Positions 17,451-26,847 of a DNA stretch of 64,000 nt are shown piece after piece. The notes under the pieces were generated by a model. The model saw nothing but the letters and a program-made list of their open reading frames with translations, searched no databases and was not told where the DNA came from. Numbering within the stretch: position 1 is the stretch's first letter; each line of letters begins with the position of its first letter. Made by a program: the position numbers and the translations under genes. This DNA comes from Bacillota bacterium (GTDB lineage: Bacteria > Bacillota > Clostridia > Lachnospirales > Lachnospiraceae): NCBI GenBank assembly GCA_023392535.1, contig JAEVYY010000014.1, positions 62,001 through 126,000 on the forward strand, in the 5' to 3' direction.

Positions 17451-19292
17451 ATGAGATGGTATAAAAATTTAAAGATTTCATTGAAATTAATATTGGGGTT
17501 TATTTTCGTTGCATTAATTTCAGCTTTAGTCGGCGTTGTTGCAATTGTCAATATTCAGAAAATGGATGAACTTAATTTGGATATGTATAATAGACATACC
17601 GCTACCATGGATGATATGGCAGTTATTATGGCGAATTATCAACAGGAACGAGCAATACTTAGAGATATGATGATACTGGAGGATAATACCCTTCGCCAGG
17701 AAAAAAAGAATTTGATGATTGAATTGGATCAGGAAACGGATGAAAGTCTATCTGTATTTGAGGCGGGTATGAGGAGCGAAGAAGTAAAAAAGGAATTTGC
17801 TATTTTAAAAAATGCGATATTAGAGTTTCGTACCTATCGAGATAGCGTGATCGGACTGACGGATAGTGGACAATCAGAAATGGCCAGAACTAGTTTATAC
17901 AATGATGGAACTGCAATCAATGAAGCGGTGGAAACCTCCAGTGATTCACTTTTGGATTTGAAAGTGAAATTAGCGGGTGAAAGCGCTAAGGATAATACAG
18001 AAGCGGCAGTAAATGCTAGAATGACGATGATTGCGATTATTATATTTGGAATTATTCTCTCCTTAATGCTGGGAATTGTAATTTCCAGAATGATTAGCAG
18101 ACCAGTCAATGAGATGGTAGAAACTGCTGAAAAACTTGCCAATGGAAGTGTTGATGTGGATGTTAAATCGGATACAAAGGATGAAATTGGTAATTTAGCA
18201 AAGTCTTTTAATAAAATGATCGCTAATATACGTTCCCAGGCAGTCGTAGTAGAAAGAATGGCAGCAGGCGATTTAACAGTGGAAGTTAATGTCCGCTCAG
18301 AGGATGATCTTCTTAACAAAAAACTGGCACAGATGGTAGCTAAAAATAATGAGGTATTGAATAATATCGCAGCAGCATCTGAACAAGTTGCATCAGGCTC
18401 GAAACAAGTTTCGGATTCCAGTATATCCCTATCGCAGGGTGCTACAGAACAGGCAAGTTCGATCGAACAGCTGACAGCATCCCTGGAGGAAATCTCCTCT
18501 CAAACTAAATTGAATGCTGAGAATGCGAATCAGGCAAATGATTTGGCAGAAGTCGCTAAATCAAATGCCCTGAAGGGTAATTCACAAATGAAAGAAATGC
18601 AAAGAGCGATGGAAGAAATCAATGAATCTTCCTCTAATATCTCTAAAATTATTAAGGTAATTGATGAAATTGCATTCCAGACTAATATATTAGCATTGAA
18701 TGCTGCAGTTGAAGCAGCAAGGGCAGGACAACATGGAAAAGGTTTTGCAGTTGTAGCAGAAGAAGTCCGAAATTTAGCTGCGAGATCTGCAAACGCTGCA
18801 AAGGAAACGACCGATATGATTAGTGGCTCTATTTTGAAAGTAGAGGCTGGAACAAAGATCGCAGATGAAACAGCAGAAGCGTTAAATAAAATCGTAGAAG
18901 ATGTAGCAAAGGCTGCAAATCTTGTCGGTGAAATCGCGCTTGCATCCAATGAGCAGGCTACAGGAATCGCACAGATCAATCAGGGAATCATGCAAGTGTC
19001 TCAAGTGGTTCAGACGAATTCTGCTACTTCGGAAGAAAGTGCGGCAGCGAGTGAAGAATTATCAAGTCAAGCTGAGCTCTTAAAAGAATCTGTCAGCAAG
19101 TATAACTTAAAAACGGTACGGCATTCCTACCATAAATTTGAGGAAGTGAATCCAGAAGTCATAAAGATGCTTGAAAATATGTCGCAGAAAAATAGGGAGC
19201 AGGAAATGCAAGATCAATATGATGCTGAAAACCAAGCAAGAGAAACAAAAGAAAAAATTGTACTAAGTGATTATGAATTTGGAAAGTATTAA
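17451..19292 (+). CDS. Methyl-accepting chemotaxis protein
   Basis: 613 residues. TM1 at about 10-30, an outer four-helix-bundle sensor (about 35-185), TM2 at about 188-208, HAMP (about 210-262, ISRPVNEMVETAEKLANG), then a long signalling coiled coil with the conserved tip (DEIAFQTNILALNAAVEAARAGQHGKGFAVVAEEVRNLAARS). The C-terminal 60 residues after the bundle are a flexible tail. Located between cheW and cheR, so a core receptor of this pathway. The ligand cannot be told. Confidence 0.94.
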   Translation: MRWYKNLKISLKLILGFIFVALISALVGVVAIVNIQKMDELNLDMYNRHTATMDDMAVIMANYQQERAILRDMMILEDNTLRQEKKNLMIELDQETDESLSVFEAGMRSEEVKKEFAILKNAILEFRTYRDSVIGLTDSGQSEMARTSLYNDGTAINEAVETSSDSLLDLKVKLAGESAKDNTEAAVNARMTMIAIIIFGIILSLMLGIVISRMISRPVNEMVETAEKLANGSVDVDVKSDTKDEIGNLAKSFNKMIANIRSQAVVVERMAAGDLTVEVNVRSEDDLLNKKLAQMVAKNNEVLNNIAAASEQVASGSKQVSDSSISLSQGATEQASSIEQLTASLEEISSQTKLNAENANQANDLAEVAKSNALKGNSQMKEMQRAMEEINESSSNISKIIKVIDEIAFQTNILALNAAVEAARAGQHGKGFAVVAEEVRNLAARSANAAKETTDMISGSILKVEAGTKIADETAEALNKIVEDVAKAANLVGEIALASNEQATGIAQINQGIMQVSQVVQTNSATSEESAAASEELSSQAELLKESVSKYNLKTVRHSYHKFEEVNPEVIKMLENMSQKNREQEMQDQYDAENQARETKEKIVLSDYEFGKY

Positions 19293-19322
19293 CTCAGTAC
19301 AAAGAGGATCTAGGTGAAATAG

Positions 19323-20138
19323 GTGTATCCAATTACAAAATCTGAGTTTCATCAATTGGCTGCTTATATTAAAAAGAATTACGGAATTCATTTGAAAGAA
19401 GAAAAACTTTCACTCGTCACGGGTAGGTTAAGCAATGTTCTCATGAAAAATAAGATCGATAATTTTTCAGATTACTATTCTTATCTTATTTCGGATGTGA
19501 CAGGAAAGGCAGCCATTGAATTAATTAATAAGATTACTACGAATCATACGTATTTTATGAGAGAATCGGATCATTTTGAGTATTTTAGAAATATTGTACT
19601 ACCGTATCTTCTCAAAACCGTCAAAGACAAAGATTTGAGAATCTGGAGCGCAGGTTGTTCGACCGGGGAAGAGCCTTATACACTAGCCATGATTTTGAAT
19701 GAATGTCTTGGAGAGAATAAAGCTTTATGGGATACAAAGGTTCTTGCGACTGATATATGTAGCAAAGCTCTACAAACAGCAGCAGAAGGAATCTACGGAA
19801 AAGAAGATATCAAAACACTTCCTATTTTATGGAGACAGAACTATTTTGAACCATATACGAATCAGAATGTGGCTATCTCACAAAGACTAAAAAATGAGGT
19901 CATATTTCGAAAGTTGAACTTTATGGATCGTAGTTTTCCATTTAAGAAAAAATTTCACGTTATTTTTTGTAGAAATGTTATGATATATTTCGATCAAAAG
20001 ACAAAGTGTGAACTTGTAAATAAATTTTACAATCTATTGGAGGATGGAGGATATCTTTTTATTGGGCATTCGGAAGCATTGAATAGAGAAGAAACAAAAT
20101 TTAAATATATAATGCCAGCTATATATAGAAAGGGATGA
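19323..20138 (+). CDS. cheR: Chemoreceptor methyltransferase CheR
   Basis: 271 residues from a GTG start; ribosome site TAGGTG about 11 bases upstream. N-terminal all-alpha CheR domain (about 1-70), then the methyltransferase with the SAM motif IWSAGCSTGEEPYTLAM and the CheR signature VIFCRNVMIYFD. It methylates glutamates of the receptors. Its stop overlaps the cheB start by four bases (ATGA), so they are translationally coupled. Confidence 0.94.
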   Translation: MYPITKSEFHQLAAYIKKNYGIHLKEEKLSLVTGRLSNVLMKNKIDNFSDYYSYLISDVTGKAAIELINKITTNHTYFMRESDHFEYFRNIVLPYLLKTVKDKDLRIWSAGCSTGEEPYTLAMILNECLGENKALWDTKVLATDICSKALQTAAEGIYGKEDIKTLPILWRQNYFEPYTNQNVAISQRLKNEVIFRKLNFMDRSFPFKKKFHVIFCRNVMIYFDQKTKCELVNKFYNLLEDGGYLFIGHSEALNREETKFKYIMPAIYRKG

Positions 20139-21160
20139 AGCTCATAAAAAAAATAAAAGTTCTGATTGTTGAAGATAGCGCTGTATTTAGAGCGGTAATC
20201 GCAAAAGGGATTTCAACTGATTATAGTATTCAGGTCGTGTCAACCGCGGGAGATCCTTATGAAGCAGGCGAGAAAATAGTGGAATATCAGCCGGATGTAA
20301 TGACTTGTGATGTTGAGATGCCTAAAATGAACGGAATTGAATTTATAAAGCAACTTATGCCACAGCACCCTTTACCTGTCGTTGTTGTAAGTTCGGTGAG
20401 TCGTGCAGTTTTTGACGCGATGAATGCGGGCGCGGTTGATTTTGTTGCAAAGCCAGAAATGCAAACACCAAAATCGGTAGAAGTTTTTTTATATGAACTG
20501 ATTGTTAAAATTAAAATAGCATCGACCTCAAATGTTTCTAATCTAAAACATATGGTAAATTATGGAAATATCATGAACCAAAAATGTAGTAATACCAGCA
20601 AAATCATAGCAATTGGTGCATCTACTGGAGGAACAGAGGCCATATTCAATATTTTAAAAGAGTTTCCAAAAAATGCTCCAGGTATTATAATTGTACAGCA
20701 TATACCTTCTGTCTTTTCACAGATGTTTGCAGAACGATTAAACAGTTCCACACACTTGGCAGTAAAAGAAGCAAGTTCGGGTGACTATTTAGAATCAGGT
20801 AAAGTTATCATTGCACCTGGTAATAAACATATAAAAATTAGAAAAATAGCTGATAGGTATAAAGTAGATTGTTTTCTTGGAGATAAAGTGAATGGGCATT
20901 GTCCTTCGGTTGATGTATTATTTGAATCAGTGGCAAAGGAAGCAGGTATAAATGCGATTGGAGTAATTCTTACAGGAATGGGATATGATGGCGCAAAAGG
21001 CCTGCTGGCGATGAGAAGAAGAGGTGCAAGGACAATAGGCCAGGACGAAAGTTCTAGTGTGGTCTATGGGATGCCTAAAGTGGCATACGATATCGGCGGT
21101 GTAGAAAAGCAGGTCTCACTTAATAGAATACCCGAGGCTATTTTGTCCATGTTAAGGTGA
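20135..21160 (+). CDS. cheB: Chemotaxis methylesterase CheB
   Basis: 341 residues. Receiver domain with Asp in CDVEMPKMNG, then the CheB catalytic domain with Ser in GASTGGTEA, His in VQHIPSVFSQMFAERL and Asp in LTGMGYDGAKG. It removes methyl groups from, or deamidates, the receptors once phosphorylated by CheA. Starts inside the end of cheR and overlaps the cheD start. Confidence 0.94.
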   Translation: MKLIKKIKVLIVEDSAVFRAVIAKGISTDYSIQVVSTAGDPYEAGEKIVEYQPDVMTCDVEMPKMNGIEFIKQLMPQHPLPVVVVSSVSRAVFDAMNAGAVDFVAKPEMQTPKSVEVFLYELIVKIKIASTSNVSNLKHMVNYGNIMNQKCSNTSKIIAIGASTGGTEAIFNILKEFPKNAPGIIIVQHIPSVFSQMFAERLNSSTHLAVKEASSGDYLESGKVIIAPGNKHIKIRKIADRYKVDCFLGDKVNGHCPSVDVLFESVAKEAGINAIGVILTGMGYDGAKGLLAMRRRGARTIGQDESSSVVYGMPKVAYDIGGVEKQVSLNRIPEAILSMLR

Positions 21161-21636
21161 AGGATGTGGATAGAGTTGTTGGAATTGGTGAGTATGTTAT
21201 AACGAATAATAGAGAGGATGTGATTAAGACTTATGCACTTGCATCATGCGTAGCAATCACAATCTATAGCCCGGTAAATTGTGTGGCTGCTATGGCTCAC
21301 ATCGTTTTGCCTTATCATAAAGATGTATTCCACAAGGTGAGTCAGCCTTGCTATTATGCAGAAACAGCAATACCGCTGCTTATTAGAAAAATGTGTTTGG
21401 AGTATGGTTGCCGAAAAAACGAGCTGCTGATTGAACTTTTTGGAGGCGCAAGATCCATAAAAGGAAATGATATGTTTCATGTTGGCTATCAGAATATCAC
21501 TATGATTGAGAGAATATTACAACTTGAAAAGCTTAGATATACAGATAGAGAAATAGGTGGTACCAATAGCAGAACAGTGATATTCGATGTAGCAACAGGA
21601 AAAAAGAAGGTAATAACTCAGCCTTTAATTATTTAA
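21157..21636 (+). CDS. cheD: Chemoreceptor glutamine deamidase CheD
   Basis: 159 residues from a GTG that overlaps the cheB stop (GTGA). Contains the CheD core: TYALASCVAITIYSP (catalytic Cys), CVAAMAHIVLP (catalytic His), ELFGGARS, and GGTNSRTVIFDVATG. It deamidates receptor glutamines and, in many bacteria, pairs with CheC; no cheC is present in this window. Last clear gene of the operon. Confidence 0.93.
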   Translation: MKDVDRVVGIGEYVITNNREDVIKTYALASCVAITIYSPVNCVAAMAHIVLPYHKDVFHKVSQPCYYAETAIPLLIRKMCLEYGCRKNELLIELFGGARSIKGNDMFHVGYQNITMIERILQLEKLRYTDREIGGTNSRTVIFDVATGKKKVITQPLII

Positions 21637-21748
21637 TATCAAGATAGATATTATAATATTCTCTTAAATTATGAAATGTGTTACAAATAGTTTACTCTAT
21701 CATGATAGCTTATGAAGAGGAAAGAGAGATAAAGGAAGGGTATTGCTT

Positions 21749-22399
21749 ATGACTAAGGTTTTAATAGTAGCTGCTCTTGATAACATACAAGAATGTTTAT
21801 TCCGTTTAGTGGAAAAAGAAAATGAATACAAGGTGATATCCTGCACCCATTTTGGGAATGAAGTCATTAGAATATGTAGTGAAAAAAAACCTGATTTAAT
21901 AATTATGTACATTGATTTTCAGGAAAATGTTGATTATTCTCTCATGAAAGAGATAAAAACCATTAGTAAGGATATTAAGATTATGGTTTTGACGCTAGGT
22001 GGGGATAAAAAAAATCTTTTTTTAGCACTGAAGCATGGAGCAGATGGATATATCATGAATGATAGTGTTAGTAATCATGAAATCTTATCCATTATGGCAA
22101 GATTCTTTAAAAAAGTTAAGAATATTCAAAAAGAAGATTTTATAAATAATGTAAAAAATAGATATGACAGAGAAATTTATAATGACGCTAATTTTACCTC
22201 AAGAGAAAAAGAAGTCTTAAATTTGGTATCAGAAGGATATACCAATCATGAGATAGGAATTGCGTTAGGGATTTCGGCTGGAAGGGCAAGAAATATTGTG
22301 GCAGATTTAATCGCTAAGTGTATGGTCAAGAACCGAACACAACTTGCAGTACTTGCAGTCAAAATAAATATGCTCTGTATCCCTTTGAGTGATGATTAA
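21749..22399 (+). CDS. LuxR-type regulator with degenerate receiver domain
   Basis: 216 residues. The C-terminal LuxR/FixJ helix-turn-helix is clear (FTSREKEVLNLVSEGYTNHEIGIALGIS). The N-terminal domain folds like a receiver (VLIVAALDN..., PDLIIMYIDF, GADGYIMND) but lacks the acidic pair (Ala-Ala) and has Tyr where the phosphoacceptor Asp should be, so it cannot be phosphorylated in the usual way. Start: ATG 21749 with AAAGGAAGGG eight bases upstream; the in-frame TTG at 21743 is too close to that site. It follows the che operon by about 110 bases and may be transcribed separately. Targets unknown. Confidence 0.85.
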   Translation: MTKVLIVAALDNIQECLFRLVEKENEYKVISCTHFGNEVIRICSEKKPDLIIMYIDFQENVDYSLMKEIKTISKDIKIMVLTLGGDKKNLFLALKHGADGYIMNDSVSNHEILSIMARFFKKVKNIQKEDFINNVKNRYDREIYNDANFTSREKEVLNLVSEGYTNHEIGIALGISAGRARNIVADLIAKCMVKNRTQLAVLAVKINMLCIPLSDD

Positions 22400-22408
22400 T
22401 AGAGCAAG

Positions 22409-22470
22409 GAAACGGTTAAGAACAATATTTGCCTATTGCAGAAGAAATGGTTCTTAACCGTTTTCATTTT
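22409..22470. terminator. Bidirectional terminator
   Basis: 14-bp stem AAACGGTTAAGAAC (22410-22423) with GTTCTTAACCGTTT (22450-22463), T-rich after. Lies between the convergent LuxR-type and luxS genes. Confidence 0.85.
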
Positions 22471-22951
22471 AATTAGGATAATATAATTGATTGTCTTTTA
22501 TATTTATCAATGTATTTTCCAGATATTTTCTGGCTACATACTTGGCCATTGGAAGATTCATATCTAGAAAGTTACCGCAATCTCTTGCAGCCGCACCGGG
22601 TACTTCACCCTCAAAATCACGGATAAATGCAAACATATCTTGAATTAGCGTAAGAATATCCTTAGATTCATAGTCACCACCAAGAATAAGGTAGAAACCA
22701 GTACGGCACCCCATAGGACCGAAATAGATGATGTTATCCTTATATTCTTCTGTATTGCGAAGGTAAGTTGCTCCCAGATGCTCTATGGTATGGATCTCTG
22801 CAGTATTGAGTACAGGTTCGAAATTTGGTCTTGTCATACGTAGGTCAAAAGTAGTTAAGATTTCTTTACCTATATGATCTTTTCGAGATACATAGATTCC
22901 TGGTAAAAGGGTTAAGTGATTTACTGTAAAACTTGCGATTTTTTTCATCAT
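22469..22951 (-). CDS. luxS: S-ribosylhomocysteine lyase LuxS
   Basis: 160 residues with the metal-binding HTIEH motif (His54, His58), the GCRTGF motif and ARDCGNF Cys. It splits S-ribosylhomocysteine to homocysteine and DPD, the precursor of autoinducer-2. It follows pfs, whose product supplies its substrate, with a 4-bp overlap (ATGA). A second in-frame ATG at 22948 could also serve as start. Confidence 0.96.
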   Translation of the reverse strand: MMKKIASFTVNHLTLLPGIYVSRKDHIGKEILTTFDLRMTRPNFEPVLNTAEIHTIEHLGATYLRNTEEYKDNIIYFGPMGCRTGFYLILGGDYESKDILTLIQDMFAFIRDFEGEVPGAAARDCGNFLDMNLPMAKYVARKYLENTLINIKDNQLYYPN

Positions 22952-23640
22952 TTATTTTCCACCATTTCTAATAATAATTTAACAGAACGTTTAATTGCCA
23001 AAGATTCAAATGCAGGATAATCCATTTCAGCGCTATCATCGGCCTTGTCTGATATTGCTCTTATGATGAGAAATGGTATGTTATTTAAATATGCAGTCTG
23101 CGCAATTGCAGCCCCTTCCATTTCGGTACAATAACCATTAAAATTCTCACTGATACTGTTCTTTCTGTTCCTGTTTGCTATAAATTGATCACCACTTACG
23201 ATGCGGCCCGTAAAAACACCAATCTCAGGATTTACTTTCTTACAGCTTTTCTTCGCAAGCGTTAGCATATCCGCATCTGCCTCAAAAGAAAGGACATCCA
23301 TTCTTGGAATCTGTCCAAGGGGATAACCAAATGCAACACAATCCACATCATGATGTAAAACGTCTTTTGATAAAACCACGTCACCAATATTGATTTCAGC
23401 TTTTAACGATCCTGCAATTCCTGTATTAATTAAAGCATCCACATGAAAGTCATCAATCAGTATTTGGGAGCAGACTGCTGCATTCACCTTACCTATACCA
23501 CTTCTTACAATTACGATATCCTTGCCGTGTAATTTTCCTGAATAAAATTCCATAGATGCCTTTTTATGAATAATCGTATCAGTCATATATTCTTTTAATT
23601 GACTGACTTCTTCATCCATAGCTCCGATAATTCCTAACAT
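22948..23640 (-). CDS. mtnN: 5'-methylthioadenosine/S-adenosylhomocysteine nucleosidase
   Basis: 230 residues from ATG 23640 (MLGIIGAMDEEV), which has GGAGG seven bases upstream; the longer frame to 23700 has no ribosome site. Motifs: VVRSGIGKVNAA, NTGIAGSL, FLIIRAISDKAD with the catalytic Asp. It cleaves adenine from methylthioadenosine and S-adenosylhomocysteine, giving the substrate of LuxS encoded next to it. The pair forms a SAM-recycling and AI-2 operon. Confidence 0.95.
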   Translation of the reverse strand: MLGIIGAMDEEVSQLKEYMTDTIIHKKASMEFYSGKLHGKDIVIVRSGIGKVNAAVCSQILIDDFHVDALINTGIAGSLKAEINIGDVVLSKDVLHHDVDCVAFGYPLGQIPRMDVLSFEADADMLTLAKKSCKKVNPEIGVFTGRIVSGDQFIANRNRKNSISENFNGYCTEMEGAAIAQTAYLNNIPFLIIRAISDKADDSAEMDYPAFESLAIKRSVKLLLEMVENK

Positions 23641-23814
23641 ACCAATCCTCCATTTCATTTCCTTCCTTTTATTGTAGCAGTTTTCTATAGGAACTTGCAA
23701 ACATTTTTATAAATGAATTACAGAACTTTAAGAGTTCTTCAAAAAAGGCTTTACATATTATAGAAAATAGACTAAAATATTTACAAATATAAAAGTCATA
23801 TATAGTAAATACCG

Positions 23815-24072
23815 TGAAGAGAAGAGTAAAATGTGAAATATCCCAGAGAGAGATACCCGTATGACGATTTATGTAAAGGCGGTGCTGTAAGTATCTTGAT
23901 AGGAATCATTTGAAAACTAACTCTGAGTGACCCTAATCCGGTCCGGTGATACCGTTATCATCATTTGAGTGGTTTTGTGTATTGATAAAGACATGAAACA
24001 ATTAGGGTGGAATCGCGACAAATATCGTCCCTTGCATTACAGAAATGTAAAGCAAGGGGCTTTTTTTATTTA
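23815..24072 (+). promoter_or_regulatory. Threonine T-box riboswitch leader of thrS
   Basis: Stem I contains the AG-bulge AGAGAG and the GGTG loop. Its base pairs AGAGT with ACTCT (23920-23924), which places ACT (23916-23918), a Thr codon, in the specifier position. The T-box sequence AGGGTGGAATCGCG (from 24004) is next, then a terminator stem CCCTTGC (24029-24035) with GCAAGGGG and seven T residues. Uncharged tRNA-Thr would favour the antiterminator and expression of the genes downstream. Confidence 0.9.
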
Positions 24073-24110
24073 TACATGTTTTGTCACGAAATTTAGAGAG
24101 GAAATATCAT

Positions 24111-24332
24111 ATGAAGGAAAGCGTAACAGATTTATTGATTGGAACCATTACGTTTAGCAAGAAAGAAGTTTGCTTGCTAATTACTAGTTGTACCCTTTTG
24201 GGTATTATAATAGGGCTGCTAACAGCTCCATTAACACATGGAGTCACTCTGTTCAGTCATAATGGAAATGGAAATACGAAATGTTGGGATGACAAAAGAG
24301 AGGAATCGGATAGAATAACAAATAGATCATAA
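24111..24332 (+). CDS. Small single-pass membrane protein in the thrS operon
   Basis: 73 residues from ATG 24111, which has GAGAGGAA upstream. A hydrophobic segment (about residues 21-40, VCLLITSCTLLGIIIGLLTA) sits between a short N-terminus and a polar C-terminal tail. It lies after the T-box and 47 bases before thrS, so it is controlled by the same leader. I recognise no family. Confidence 0.65.
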   Translation: MKESVTDLLIGTITFSKKEVCLLITSCTLLGIIIGLLTAPLTHGVTLFSHNGNGNTKCWDDKREESDRITNRS

Positions 24333-24379
24333 AATTAAGCAAGTTGATAAAAATAATAATATAGTAAAAGGAGCAAATT

Positions 24380-26332
24380 ATGAAAATAACATTAAAGGAT
24401 GGATCCAGTAAAGAATATTTAAAACCAATGTCAGTCATTGATATTGCAGCAGATATTAGTGAAGGACTTGCCAGAATAGCATGTGTAGGAGAAATAGATG
24501 GTGAAGTGGTAGATCTTAGAACAATGGTGGTAAAAGATTGTGAGCTGAATATACGAACAGCGAATGACGCAGAAGGACTAAGGACTATGAGGCATACAGC
24601 TTCCCATGTGCTTGCAGAGGCGGTGAAACGATTATATCCAAATGCAAAATTAGCGATCGGTCCAGCAATTGACAATGGTTTTTATTATGATTTCGAAGCA
24701 GAACCTTTTACAAGAGATGATTTGGATAAAATTGAATCGGAAATGAAAAAGATCATAAAAGAAGGTGCAAAATTAGAAAGATTTACACTTTCGAGAGCAG
24801 AAGCCATTCAATTGATGGAAGAAAAGAATGAGCCTTATAAGGTTGAATTAATTCAGGATTTACCAGAAGACGCAAAGCTGTCTTTTTATAATCAGGGAAA
24901 CTTTATAGACTTATGCGCAGGTCCACACTTAATGAGCACCAGACCGATCAAAGCCTTTAAATTGATATCTTCATCAGGCGCTTATTGGAGAGGAGATTCC
25001 AGCAAAGCCATGCTTCAAAGAATTTATGGAACTGCATTTGCTAAAAAAAATGAATTAAATGATTATTTAACAATATTAGAAGAGGCAAAATTGCGTGATC
25101 ATAATAAGCTGGGAAGAGAAATGGAATTGTTTACAACGGTTGATGTAATTGGTCAGGGGCTTCCTTTATTAATGCCAAAAGGTGCTAAAATGATTCAGAC
25201 TATGCAGCGTTGGATAGAGGATGAAGAAGAGAAACGTGGCTATGTTCGGACAAAAACTCCCCTAATGGCAAAAAGCGATTTATATGTAATCTCAGGGCAT
25301 TGGGGTCACTATAAAGAAGGAATGTTTATTTTAGGTGATGAAGAAAAAGATAAAGAAGTGTTTGCACTTCGTCCCATGACATGTCCTTTTCAGTACTATA
25401 TCTATAAAGCAAGCCAGAAATCATACAGAGATCTGCCATTACGCTATGGAGAAACTTCAACGTTATTTCGAAATGAAGATTCCGGAGAGATGCACGGCTT
25501 AACACGTGTGCGTCAGTTTACAATTTCAGAAGGACATTTGGTTGTCAGACCTGATCAGATGGTGGAAGAATTTAAAGGATGTCTAGCCCTTGCAAAATAC
25601 TGTTTGCAAACATTAGGCGTAGAAGGGGATGTAACTTATTGCCTTTCAAAGTGGGATCCGGACAACAAGGATAAATATATTGGAACACCGGAACAATGGG
25701 AGGAATCAGAAGGGCACATACGTGCTATTTTACAGGAGCTTAATATCCCGTTTACGGAAGAAATTGGTGAAGCAGCTTTTTACGGTCCTAAAGTAGATAT
25801 TCAGGCAAAGAATGTATATGGGAAAGAAGACACTATGATTACGGTTCAATGGGATGCCATGCTTGCAGAACAATTTGACATGTATTATGTGGATCAAAAT
25901 GGTGAAAAAGTCAGGCCGTATATTATACACAGAACATCTTTAGGATGTTATGAAAGAACATTGGCATGGTTGATTGAAAAGTATGCAGGAAAATTTCCGA
26001 CCTGGTTGTGTCCAGAACAAGTGCGCGTCCTTCCTATCTCAGAGAAATATACGGAGTATGCAGCTAAAGTTAAGGAAGAACTCGAAAACAATGGGATTTT
26101 AGTTACGATAGACAATCGTTCAGAGAAAATTGGCTATAAAATCAGAGAAACAAGACTTGCTAAGGTGCCTTATATGTTGGTGGTAGGTCAAAAAGAAGAA
26201 GAAGAAAAACTGGTATCGGTAAGGAGCAGATTTGCTGGAGACGAAGGGCAGATGGAATTAAGTGACTTCATCGATGCAATTTGTAAAGAAATAAAAACAA
26301 AAGAAATACGAAAAGAAGAAATTCAGGAATAA
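24380..26332 (+). CDS. thrS: Threonyl-tRNA synthetase
   Basis: 650 residues. TGS domain (1-60), second additional domain with the HTASHVLAEAVKRLYP and later C-A-H editing-site motifs (DLCAGPH), class II catalytic core with TMTCPFQY, RYGETSTLFRNEDSGEMHGLTRVRQF and the motif-3 segment RPYIIHRTSLGCYERTLAWLIE, then the anticodon-binding domain. It charges tRNA-Thr and edits Ser-tRNA-Thr. Full-length. Regulated by the T-box leader upstream. Confidence 0.97.
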   Translation: MKITLKDGSSKEYLKPMSVIDIAADISEGLARIACVGEIDGEVVDLRTMVVKDCELNIRTANDAEGLRTMRHTASHVLAEAVKRLYPNAKLAIGPAIDNGFYYDFEAEPFTRDDLDKIESEMKKIIKEGAKLERFTLSRAEAIQLMEEKNEPYKVELIQDLPEDAKLSFYNQGNFIDLCAGPHLMSTRPIKAFKLISSSGAYWRGDSSKAMLQRIYGTAFAKKNELNDYLTILEEAKLRDHNKLGREMELFTTVDVIGQGLPLLMPKGAKMIQTMQRWIEDEEEKRGYVRTKTPLMAKSDLYVISGHWGHYKEGMFILGDEEKDKEVFALRPMTCPFQYYIYKASQKSYRDLPLRYGETSTLFRNEDSGEMHGLTRVRQFTISEGHLVVRPDQMVEEFKGCLALAKYCLQTLGVEGDVTYCLSKWDPDNKDKYIGTPEQWEESEGHIRAILQELNIPFTEEIGEAAFYGPKVDIQAKNVYGKEDTMITVQWDAMLAEQFDMYYVDQNGEKVRPYIIHRTSLGCYERTLAWLIEKYAGKFPTWLCPEQVRVLPISEKYTEYAAKVKEELENNGILVTIDNRSEKIGYKIRETRLAKVPYMLVVGQKEEEEKLVSVRSRFAGDEGQMELSDFIDAICKEIKTKEIRKEEIQE

Positions 26333-26436
26333 AAATAATGAAAGTTTTTTCAAAAAAATGGAGTTTGTTTTCCGTATAGATATCGTAATTCTGTTCATAC
26401 TATTTCCTAAATAGAATAATTCAGGAGGTAATGAAT

Positions 26437-26751
26437 ATGGCAGATTTACGATGTCAGGCTGATAGTTGTACGTATAATAAAGATGCATATTGTTGCAAAG
26501 GCGATATTATGGTTGGTGGAAAACATGCAATGGAAGAAGACGATACATGTTGTGACAGTTTTGCCATGAGAAAAGGCGATTCTTTCAGTAGTGAGATGGA
26601 GCACCCATATAGGACAATATGTATTGATTGTGAAGCAGTAAAATGTAAATTTAACACGGATTATAAATGTTATGCTGAACACGTGGACATTAAAGGGGCA
26701 GGCGCACAAGATACCCAAAATACATCCTGCGCAACGTTTACAGAGAAATAA
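26437..26751 (+). CDS. DUF1540 Cys-rich protein
   Basis: 104 residues from ATG 26437 (AGGAGG eight bases upstream; ATG 26431 is too close to it). Two similar Cys-rich modules: CQADSCTYNKDAYCC...CCDSF and CIDCEAVKCKFNTDYKCYAE...CATF. This matches DUF1540, a small Firmicute domain probably binding metal through cysteines. The function is not known. Monocistronic between thrS and an MCP promoter. Confidence 0.85.
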   Translation: MADLRCQADSCTYNKDAYCCKGDIMVGGKHAMEEDDTCCDSFAMRKGDSFSSEMEHPYRTICIDCEAVKCKFNTDYKCYAEHVDIKGAGAQDTQNTSCATFTEK

Positions 26752-26787
26752 GTAGATACCATTTATTATAAAAAAATGTAATATGAC

Positions 26788-26831
26788 TTGTAATTTTAAA
26801 TTAATTGGATTATACTCATACTCAATTACAA
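26788..26831 (+). promoter_or_regulatory. Promoter of the second MCP, flanked by an inverted repeat
   Basis: TTGTAA (26788-26793), 17 bases, TATACT (26811-26816). The 8-bp repeat TTGTAATT (26788-26795) and AATTACAA (26824-26831) encloses the promoter and could be an operator or form a hairpin. Confidence 0.55.
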
Positions 26832-26847
26832 ATGGAATACTTCGCAA

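Noticed and set aside
17834..18979. Long reverse frames under the MCP gene
   Set aside because: The forward frame is a textbook MCP; the reverse products are Ser/Ile/Ala-rich shadows.
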